Below are positions 1 to 5,050 of a DNA stretch of 8,209 nucleotides, one piece after another. Position numbers and translations under genes: made by a program. The notes under the pieces were generated by a model. The model searched no databases and was not told the DNA's origin. It saw only the letters and a program-made list of their open reading frames with translations. Numbering within the stretch: the stretch's first letter is position 1; the number at the start of each line of letters is the position of its first letter. This stretch comes from UBA6019 sp036570145. Its GTDB lineage: Bacteria; Chloroflexota; Dormibacteria; Dormibacterales; Dormibacteraceae. Location: the NCBI GenBank assembly GCA_036570145.1, contig DATCPJ010000302.1, positions 1-8,209 on the forward strand, written 5' to 3'.

Positions 1-962
1 TCGTAGACGCCGCCCGCCAGGAAGTAGCAGTAGTTGCCAGCCGACCCGAACTGCGGGTCGACGGCGTAGATGCCCGGCGACCAGTTCACGTTGTTGACGG
101 GGTTGCCCCCGCCCACCAGGCCGGTGATCGGTGGCGGCAGATAGCCGGGGTCGGCGAAGTGGTTGGCCGTGCTGCGGAGCGAACCGAGGACCTGGCCCGC
201 CGCGCAGGGTGGCGTCGCCCCGCCCGGCCAGCACTCGTAGGTCACGTGGTCGGGGTTGGTCAGCGCGGGGCAGCGGGTCAGCAGGTCGCCGGCAACATGC
301 AGGTAGGAGTCGGCGCCGAAAATGGCGGCACCGTTGCTCACCACGTCCCCGACCACCGTCAGGTAGGGCGTCGTGCTGGTGGAGACGGTGAACGGCGTCG
401 TCCCCGGGTTGCCGAAGCAGCCGGCCTGGCTGATGCCCGCAAGGGCGGGCGTCACCGCCTGGTCGCCGGCGGCCGACGCGGCCACCGCCGTCAGCGTGAT
501 CGTGGGAGCCTGGCCGAGGACCTGCATCAGGGCAACCGTCAGCGGCCGGGTGGCGGAGAGGGCGAAGGTCTGGCCGGCGGGGCCGTTGTCCGCGGCGGAC
601 AGCGTCAGGACGTAGCCCGAGCCGCCGGCGATCGTGCAGTTGGTGACCACCGGTGTGCCGGGCGAACCGGGGCTGGGCGTGCCGAAGGTGTTGGGCGCGC
701 ACGACTCGCCTCCCAGGGGAAGCCGGTTGTCCTTCTCGAAGAGCTGGAGGGCGTTGTTCTGGGCCGTCGACCAGCTTGCCCCGTACTGGTAGGACTCGGC
801 CGCGGCCAGCGCGGCGGCGTCGACCGAATCCTGGAGCAGACGCCGCCCGTCGAAGGCGCGGGCGCTGTCGATGGCGAGCGCGACGAAGCCGACCAGCACC
901 GTCATCATCAGCGCGACCAGGACGATCGCTTGTCCTTTCTGCCCCCCGCGACGCGAACTCAT
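1..962 (-). CDS. TadG-like Flp pilus-assembly protein (3' end beyond the window)
   Basis: The reading frame opens at ATG 962-960 and stays open for 320 codons to the left edge, so the C-terminus is missing. A short basic N-terminus is followed by one membrane helix (about residues 11-32, GQAIVLVALMMTVLVGFVAL) and then ALAIDSARAF and LLQDSVDAAALAAA. This is the pattern of the TadE/TadG-like N-terminal domain: a single membrane anchor, with the rest expected outside the membrane. The remainder is Gly/Thr/Ser/Ala-rich with scattered Cys (88, 109, 182, 231, 244, 253, 312). Segments such as VVGDVVSNGAAIFGADSYLH and WSPGIYAVD resemble the beta-rich repeats common in the long TadG-like proteins of high-GC bacteria. 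Its start overlaps the stop of the upstream TadE gene as TGATG, and GAGGA (977-973) lies 10 bases upstream. The family assignment is strong; the role of the long C-terminal part is unknown. Confidence 0.85.
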   Translation of the reverse strand, partial: MSSRRGGQKGQAIVLVALMMTVLVGFVALAIDSARAFDGRRLLQDSVDAAALAAAESYQYGASWSTAQNNALQLFEKDNRLPLGGESCAPNTFGTPSPGSPGTPVVTNCTIAGGSGYVLTLSAADNGPAGQTFALSATRPLTVALMQVLGQAPTITLTAVAASAAGDQAVTPALAGISQAGCFGNPGTTPFTVSTSTTPYLTVVGDVVSNGAAIFGADSYLHVAGDLLTRCPALTNPDHVTYECWPGGATPPCAAGQVLGSLRSTANHFADPGYLPPPITGLVGGGNPVNNVNWSPGIYAVDPQFGSAGNYCYFLAGGVY

Positions 963-1513
963 CAGTATTCGGTCCTCGCCAGCACCCGGAGGGTGAAGAG
1001 GATGTGGTTCGCCACCAGCGAGCTGATCAGCGGCGTCACCGGGACGAAGTTGTAGATGACGGTGACCTCGAGCACCTGGTTGTCGATGGCGGGCACGACC
1101 AGGTTGCAGGGGCCGCCCACCCCGGGCGGCGGCTCGCCGCCGGGCGCGTTGGCCGGAGGCGCCGCCTCGCCGGCGACCGCCGGATTAGGATCGGTTATGA
1201 AGACCCAGGCAGCCCCGGCCGCTGGTGTGCCGCCCGGGATGGGACCGTTGACGCAGTTGGGCGACGGCGAGGTCACCGTCGCGCCGGGAAAGTGGACGGC
1301 GACCGCGTTCCGCACGTCCGCGTTGGTGGGAAGCGGGGAGGTGGCGCGGCCGGCGACGTGGGCGCCCTCCCGGGCGGCGTCGCCCGTCGCCGCATAGAAG
1401 AAAAGGGCGCGGCCGAAGTCGAGGATCCCGAACGTCAGCAGGAGCAGGACCGGAGCCACGAGGGCAAACTCGGTCATCGCCTGCGATCGTTGGCAACGCA
1501 GCCGCGGTCTCAT
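962..1513 (-). CDS. tadE: TadE-family pilus pseudopilin (second gene of minus arm)
   Basis: This 183-residue protein fits the TadE family. A short basic N-terminus (MRPRLRCQRS) leads into QAMTEFALVAPVLLLLTFGI and then LDFGRALFFY and DAAREGAHVAGR, the conserved helix and post-helix signature. The C-terminal VTVIYNFVPVTPLI is the family's usual beta segment. TadE proteins are minor pseudopilins that are processed at the inner face and needed for Flp pilus assembly. A class III prepilin-like site can be read as S10/QAMTEF, with Glu at +5 and Phe at +6, but Ser replaces the usual Gly at -1. Residues 108-135 are a Pro/Ala/Gly-rich insertion; Cys87 and Cys136 could form a disulfide. The ATG overlaps the previous gene's TGA as ATGA (1513-1510), and the stop overlaps the next start as TGATG, so all three minus-strand pilus genes are probably one coupled transcript. 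Confidence 0.88.
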   Translation of the reverse strand: MRPRLRCQRSQAMTEFALVAPVLLLLTFGILDFGRALFFYAATGDAAREGAHVAGRATSPLPTNADVRNAVAVHFPGATVTSPSPNCVNGPIPGGTPAAGAAWVFITDPNPAVAGEAAPPANAPGGEPPPGVGGPCNLVVPAIDNQVLEVTVIYNFVPVTPLISSLVANHILFTLRVLARTEY

Positions 1514-2076
1514 CCGCCCTGGACCCTGACGTGCCAGCTCGCCGCCATCCCGAAGGTGCCGCCGAGGGGGGTGGGCACGGCCGCCGTCATCGGTCCGTAG
1601 GCCATCAGCAGGACCACGTTCAGGTCGTGCCCGGCGAGGCTGGCGGCGGGCGTCGACGGGTAGTCGGTCGCGCCCGTGTTGTCGTAGCAGATATAGAGCC
1701 AGGGCTGGTTGGCGACCCCCGGAAAGGCGGCGTTGGCGTAGGGCGGGTTGTGCCAGCCGTTGCCGTCGGCCACGCCCGGACAGTCGACGCCGGGGTTCTT
1801 GAGGATCGAGGCGGTGATCCCGCCGGCGCGCAGCTGGGCATCGACGACCGCCTGGATGTCGGCGTCGTCGAGTGCCGTGTTGCTTGCCGACCCGGTGTCG
1901 AAGGCAGCTCCCGTGCGAGCTCCTTCCCGGACCGCGCTCTGGAGGACGTCCGCGTAGTGGATGGCGCGGGTGAGGTCGACCAGGCCTCCGAAGAGGAGCA
2001 CCAGGACCACCGACGAGATGGCGAACTCGGCCAGCGACTGGCCGCGCATATCGCGTCGATTCCGGATCAGTTGCAC
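1510..2076 (-). CDS. TadE-like pilus pseudopilin (first gene of minus arm)
   Basis: This 188-residue protein has one N-terminal helix. The stretch RGQSLAEFAISSVVLVLLFG followed by GLVDLTRAIHYADVLQSAVR and EGARTG matches the TadE-like domain. G12/QSLAEF is a textbook class III prepilin peptidase site (Gly at -1, Glu at +5, aromatic at +6), so I infer cleavage by a TadV-type peptidase, which is not encoded here. The remainder (residues 60-188) should be extracytoplasmic; Cys99 and Cys130 may pair. The end (GMAASWHVRVQGG) resembles the terminal strand of TadE proteins. The GTG start at 2076 is chosen because GGAG (2086-2083) sits six bases upstream. ATG at codon 10 is possible but would leave almost no leader before the cleavage site. 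It is the first gene of the leftward arm and is divergent from cpaB. It is distinct in sequence from the downstream TadE protein, so it may be a TadF-type partner. Confidence 0.85.
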   Translation of the reverse strand: MQLIRNRRDMRGQSLAEFAISSVVLVLLFGGLVDLTRAIHYADVLQSAVREGARTGAAFDTGSASNTALDDADIQAVVDAQLRAGGITASILKNPGVDCPGVADGNGWHNPPYANAAFPGVANQPWLYICYDNTGATDYPSTPAASLAGHDLNVVLLMAYGPMTAAVPTPLGGTFGMAASWHVRVQGG

Positions 2077-2118
2077 TAGAATCTCCGCCGGGCTCGGAAC
2101 AGCCCAGGAGGGTCAGTC
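2077..2118. promoter_or_regulatory. Divergent control region between the two Tad arms, with inverted repeat
   Basis: Only 42 bases separate the GTG start of the leftward arm from the TTG start of cpaB. Both Shine-Dalgarno sequences lie inside: GGAG on the minus strand (2086-2083) and AGGAGG on the plus strand (2106-2111). Between them GGGCT (2090-2094) and AGCCC (2101-2105) form a perfect 5-base inverted repeat around a 6-base centre. This is seen directly; use as an operator or leader hairpin is a guess. TAGAAT at 2077-2082 is a possible plus-strand -10. TTGACC on the minus strand (2126-2121) resembles a -35, but no good -10 follows it. If both promoters are here, each must overlap the opposite gene's 5' end. 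Confidence 0.45.
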
Positions 2119-2964
2119 TTGGTCAACATGCAGGAAGCAATCACAACCGCCCGGCGGCGCCGGCCCTTCACGATCCTGGGGATGCTGATCGCCCTCATCA
2201 CGCTGGCGGCGTTCATCTTCCTTGCCGTCAACCGTCCCGGCAACGGCGGCGCCGCGGTCCCGCAGAGTGGCGATGTCTCGGTCGTCGTGGCCAAGGTCGA
2301 CATCCCGAGCCGGGCGACCATCACCGCCGACCAGCTGACGATCGCCAAGCTGAAGGCGGGCGACGTCCCACCGCAGAGCTTCCACGCGATCACCGACGTG
2401 GCCGGCAAGACCACGCGCTTCGCCCTCATCGACATCAAGGCGGGACAGCCGGTGCTGGCCAACGCGATCGTGACCTCCGCCGACACCGCGCCGCCGGCGC
2501 CTAGTTTCCTTACCATCCCTTCGGGCTTCGTCGCCATGACGATTCCCACCAGCGAGGAGCAGGGAGTCGCCGGCTACATACAGCCGGGCGATTATATCGG
2601 CATCATCGCGACGGTCGACAAGGGTGGCTCGACAGTCTCCAAGACGGTTTTCAACAACGTCCACGTGATCCAGGTGGGGACCGCCACGGTGAACATAACC
2701 TCCGGGCGCAACGGCCCGACGGCCAGCCGGGTGGCGGGCGCGGCGCAGTCCAGCCTCACCATCGTCCTCAACCAGTGCGACGCCGAGTACCTGACCTGGT
2801 TCCTGGCCAAGACCAACCTCCGCTACACCCTCGAGGCCTTCTCGGACTACAACAAGGGCACCTCGAACAACCCGCAGCTGGCGGCCGACTGTCCCATCGA
2901 CAAGGCCGGCGGCGTGACCAACGCCGACGTGGCGAGGCGCTTCGGCCCCGCGCTCGTACCGTGA
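2119..2964 (+). CDS. cpaB: Flp pilus assembly protein CpaB/RcpC (SAF domain)
   Basis: This 281-residue protein has a basic N-terminus, one membrane helix (about 17-36) and an SAF domain (about 54-118, VVVAKVDIPSRATITADQLT through FALIDIKAGQPVLANAI). The RcpC/CpaB region follows (about 134-240), with GYIQPGDYIGIIATVD and a late SLTIVLNQCDAEYL. CpaB/RcpC is an envelope protein of the Tad pilus, linked in diderms to the secretin. In a monoderm-like organism it would instead sit on the outer face of the membrane, possibly contacting peptidoglycan through the SAF fold (inference). TTG at 2119 is preferred because AGGAGG (2106-2111) ends seven bases before it; ATG at 2128 keeps the same frame but is too far from the ribosome site. 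Cys220 and Cys258 could form a disulfide. The stop overlaps the tadB start as GTGA. No CpaE or CpaF gene follows, which is unusual. Confidence 0.92.
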   Translation: MVNMQEAITTARRRRPFTILGMLIALITLAAFIFLAVNRPGNGGAAVPQSGDVSVVVAKVDIPSRATITADQLTIAKLKAGDVPPQSFHAITDVAGKTTRFALIDIKAGQPVLANAIVTSADTAPPAPSFLTIPSGFVAMTIPTSEEQGVAGYIQPGDYIGIIATVDKGGSTVSKTVFNNVHVIQVGTATVNITSGRNGPTASRVAGAAQSSLTIVLNQCDAEYLTWFLAKTNLRYTLEAFSDYNKGTSNNPQLAADCPIDKAGGVTNADVARRFGPALVP

Positions 2965-3926
2965 CGGCCCAGTCCTACGAGACGATCCTGATCGGCGTCT
3001 GCCTGGCGGGCGCGATCGCGGTCTTCTTCTGGAGCCTCGACACCGTCCGCCGGGAGCGCACCAATGTCGACCTGGTGATCTCGCAGCTTCCACGCCGGCG
3101 TTCCGGGATGGACTTTCGGGACACCGTCGACCGGGTGATGCAGCCGATCGCCGACGTGCTCAGCGAGCGCAACCGGCGGGCGGGCAAGGTGACCCTGGCC
3201 GAGGAGCTGGCGAAGGCCGGCATGCGGCTGACCAGCTCTGAATACCTCCTGATCCAGCTCTCGCTCGCCCTCGGCCTCGCCCTCCTCGCGTTCTGGATCT
3301 TCGGCTTCGGCCTACCCCTGCTCCTCCTCGGCGGGGCGGGCTACCTGGGCCCCCAGATCTACATGCGGCGCAAGCAGGACCAGCGTCAGCGGGCGTTCGC
3401 CGACCAGCTCGGCAACATGATCACGCTCCTCTCCAACGCCCTGAAGACCGGGTACTCCCTCGGCCAGGCGATCGAGATCATCGCCAAGAAGGCGCCGCCG
3501 CCGGTCTCCGACGAGTTCGAGGTGGTGACCACCTCGATCCACTTCGGGACCTCCGTCGAGGAAGCGCTGGCGGCGCTCGTCAAGCGGGTCCAGAGCGCCG
3601 ACCTCGACTTCATCGTGGTGGCGATCCTGCTCCACCGCAAGGTGGGCGGCAACCTGCCGGAGATCCTCGACAACATCGCCGACACGATCCGCGACCGGCT
3701 CCGGATGAAGCGCGAGATGAGCGTGCTCACGGCCCACGCCCGAGGGTCGGCCACCATGATCAGCGCTCTCCCGATCGTGCTCGGCGTGGTCATGTACACG
3801 ATCACCCCGAAGTACTTCGCGCCCATGCTCCAGTCGCCGATCGGCTGGTTCCTGTTCGTCGTCGCGGCGGCGCTGGTCGTGATCGGCAACCTGCTCATGA
3901 ACCGCCTCGCCAAGGTGGACACATAG
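2961..3926 (+). CDS. tadB: Tad pilus inner-membrane platform protein TadB (T2SS F domain)
   Basis: TadB and TadC form the membrane platform on which the Tad ATPase assembles pilin. The 321-residue product has a helix at about 8-25, a cytoplasmic stretch, paired helices at about 97-131, the type II secretion F domain at about 145-255, and helices at about 262-282 and 293-313. The F-domain hallmarks are present: FADQLGNMITLLSNALKTGY, SLGQAIEIIAKK, and LLHRKVGGNLPEILDNIADT with the conserved GGNL..L..IA core. The frame is open from 2775, but the start is placed at GTG 2961, which overlaps the cpaB stop by four bases (GTGA); an earlier start would lie deep within cpaB. There is no independent Shine-Dalgarno sequence, so translation is probably coupled to cpaB. 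Length is normal for the family. The ATPase gene that normally precedes tadB is missing here. Confidence 0.93.
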   Translation: MTAQSYETILIGVCLAGAIAVFFWSLDTVRRERTNVDLVISQLPRRRSGMDFRDTVDRVMQPIADVLSERNRRAGKVTLAEELAKAGMRLTSSEYLLIQLSLALGLALLAFWIFGFGLPLLLLGGAGYLGPQIYMRRKQDQRQRAFADQLGNMITLLSNALKTGYSLGQAIEIIAKKAPPPVSDEFEVVTTSIHFGTSVEEALAALVKRVQSADLDFIVVAILLHRKVGGNLPEILDNIADTIRDRLRMKREMSVLTAHARGSATMISALPIVLGVVMYTITPKYFAPMLQSPIGWFLFVVAAALVVIGNLLMNRLAKVDT

Positions 3927-3939
3927 TGCCCCGACACTG

Positions 3940-4821
3940 ATGGACCCCATCGCCTCGGTCGCGGGCCTGGTCTTCGCCTCGCTGATCTTCTTCTACTTCG
4001 TCCAGATCGACAAGCAGAAGGAGGTCATCGCGGAGCTGCCGCTGCAGGATGAGACCGACCCGCTCGTGCTTCGCCGGCGCAGCTTCGGCTACCGTCTCGA
4101 CCGCCTCGGCCGGCGCTTCCTGGGAAACGGTGTCACCGGCCAGCGCATGTCGGTCCAGGTCAAGCTCAACCTCGCCGGCAACCCCGGCCACATCACGCCG
4201 GCGGCGTTCGAAGCGATCCGCTACGGCGCCGCCGCGGCGCTGGTCGCGCTGCCGCTGCTGATCAGCCTGCTCCTCGGCCTGCCCCTCACGGGCCTGCTCG
4301 CCGCCGTCATCGGGGGCGTGGTCGGCTTCTGGCTGCCGGTCGTCGTCCTCAACCAGATGGCGAACGCCCGGCGGACCGCGATCGAGCGCAGCCTGCCCGA
4401 CGCCGTCGACCTCCTGACGCTGGCGGTGGAGGCCGGGCTCAGCCTCGACGCCGGGATTGCCGACGTCACGGGACGCTTCCACAACGCCCTCGGCGACGAG
4501 TTCAGCAAGGTCCTCCGCGAGGTCCGGCTCGGCCGGCCGCGGATGGCGGCGCTGGAGGACATGGGTCGCCGCTCCGGGGTCGCCGAGCTGCACAACCTGA
4601 TCCAGGCCATCACCCAGTCGGAGCAGATGGGCATCGGGATCAGCCGCTCGCTCCGGGTCCAGGCCGGCGAGCTGCGCCGGAGCCGCCGCTCCTTCGCCCA
4701 GGAACGTGCCGCCCAGGCCTCGCTGCGGATGATCTTCCCGATGGTCGGCTGCATCTTCCCGACGATCTGGATCATCCTCCTCGGCCCGGCGCTGCTCGGC
4801 ATCATCAAGGCCTGGCGTTGA
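3940..4821 (+). CDS. tadC: Tad pilus inner-membrane platform protein TadC (T2SS F domain)
   Basis: TadC is the second platform protein and partner of TadB. The 293-residue product has an N-terminal helix (about 4-21), a charged segment, paired helices (about 95-137), the F domain (about 150-262) and a C-terminal helix pair (about 263-290). Diagnostic pieces are RSLPDAVDLLTLAVEAGLSL, DAGIADVTGRF, the LREVRLGRPR segment and LIQAITQSEQMGIGISRSLR, close to the usual TadC pattern. The ATG at 3940 lies 13 bases after the tadB stop. No clear Shine-Dalgarno sequence precedes it, so reinitiation from tadB is likely. It is the last gene of the rightward arm; a hairpin (4822-4854) lies directly after the stop, before the 5S rRNA gene. 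The protein is full length, with no sign of damage. Confidence 0.93.
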   Translation: MDPIASVAGLVFASLIFFYFVQIDKQKEVIAELPLQDETDPLVLRRRSFGYRLDRLGRRFLGNGVTGQRMSVQVKLNLAGNPGHITPAAFEAIRYGAAAALVALPLLISLLLGLPLTGLLAAVIGGVVGFWLPVVVLNQMANARRTAIERSLPDAVDLLTLAVEAGLSLDAGIADVTGRFHNALGDEFSKVLREVRLGRPRMAALEDMGRRSGVAELHNLIQAITQSEQMGIGISRSLRVQAGELRRSRRSFAQERAAQASLRMIFPMVGCIFPTIWIILLGPALLGIIKAWR

Positions 4822-4854
4822 CTTGAAGTCCTCCCCCAAGGAGGTGACTTCGGG
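4822..4854 (+). other. Hairpin after tadC carrying a full Shine-Dalgarno-like sequence
   Basis: Directly after the tadC stop, GAAGT (4825-4829) plus CCTCC (4830-4834) pair with GGAGG (4840-4844) plus ACTTC (4847-4851). The loop is CCCAA, with a two-base TG bulge on the 3' side; C4822 to T4824 can extend the stem with one pair and two wobbles. No T-run follows, so it is not a standard intrinsic terminator. It could still slow or protect the tadC transcript end. The 3' arm contains AAGGAGGTGA (4838-4847), a ten-base complement to the 16S 3' end, but no credible gene starts behind it. Confidence 0.5.
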
Positions 4855-4875
4855 CCCGTCGGAGGCGCCGTTAGC

Positions 4876-4881
4876 TATACT
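4876..4881 (+). promoter_or_regulatory. Probable -10 element of the 5S rRNA gene
   Basis: TATACT at 4876-4881 matches the TATAAT consensus at five of six positions. It ends six bases before the inferred 5' end of the 5S rRNA (4888), the spacing expected if transcription starts at the mature end. It stands out as an A/T-rich island in very GC-rich DNA. No recognisable -35 lies 16-18 bases upstream (the region is GGCCCG-like), so activity may depend on other features, or the element may be chance. Confidence 0.5.
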
Positions 4882-4887
4882 TTCCGG

Positions 4888-5005
4888 GTTCGGTGGCTAT
4901 GGCGGAGGGGAAACACCCGTTCCCTTTCCGAACACGGAAGTTAAGCCCTCCTGCGCCGATGGTACTGCCAGGGTTACCTGGTGGGAGAGTAGGTCGTTGC
5001 CGAGC
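4888..5005 (+). rRNA. rrf: 5S ribosomal RNA
   Basis: This is a complete 5S rRNA of about 118 nt, a structural RNA of the large ribosomal subunit. Recognised blocks include GGTGGCTATGGCGGAGGGG, the near-universal loop sequence CCGAACACGGAAGTTAAGC (from 4928), GCGCCGATGGTACT, and TGGGAGAGTAGGTCGTTGCC at the 3' side. The ends are set by helix I: bases 4888-4897 pair with 4996-5005 as G-C, U-G, U-A, C-G, G-C, G-C, U-G, G-U, G-U, C-G. The gene stands alone: tadC ends 67 bases upstream and a convergent protein gene ends 45 bases downstream. It therefore appears to be unlinked from 16S and 23S, with its own -10 and terminator. Identity is near certain; the exact ends may be off by one or two bases. 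Confidence 0.97.
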
Positions 5006-5011
5006 ATTCTT

Positions 5012-5050
5012 CAAATCCCGCGGCCCGCGAGGGCGGCGGGATTTGATCTT
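5012..5050. terminator. Intrinsic terminator after 5S rRNA, possibly shared with the convergent flippase gene
   Basis: Bases 5012-5026 (CAAATCCCGCGGCCC) pair with 5031-5045 (GGGCGGCGGGATTTG) over 15 positions with a single G/G mismatch, around a GCGA tetraloop. On the plus strand the stem is followed by ATCTTT, a short T-rich tail, seven bases after the 5S end. On the minus strand the same hairpin begins five bases after the flippase stop, so it can act on both converging transcripts. The minus-strand tail (AAGAATGC) is not T-rich, so termination in that direction is less sure. Confidence 0.8.

Noticed and set aside
1019..1030. Palindrome GCTGATCAGC within the second TadE gene
   Set aside because: It lies inside coding sequence in a conserved protein segment and is short; chance is enough in this base composition.
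159..1600. Long plus-strand open frames (298 and 315 codons) across the pilus genes
   Set aside because: They are antisense to the TadG- and TadE-like genes, are made mostly of Arg, Gly, Ala and Pro as GC-rich shadow frames are, and show no domain pattern.
2775..2960. Upstream extension of the tadB reading frame
   Set aside because: The added 62 residues are Arg/Gly/Gln-rich antisense-like sequence inside cpaB. The GTG at 2961 gives the normal TadB N-terminus with a membrane helix.
2113..3093. Minus-strand frame of 326 codons opposite cpaB and the tadB start
   Set aside because: It is antisense to a clear cpaB, with Arg/Gly/Asp-rich composition and no recognisable motif.
3895..4839. Minus-strand frame of 314 codons opposite tadC
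   Set aside because: It mirrors the codon pattern of tadC and is rich in Asp, Glu, Arg and Gln with no hydrophobic core; a shadow frame.
4838..4851. Minus-strand GTCACCTCCTT resembling the 16S rRNA 3' end, as a possible rRNA operon remnant
   Set aside because: The match is only about ten bases, is oriented opposite to the 5S gene, and has no further 16S similarity on either side. The hairpin explains it.
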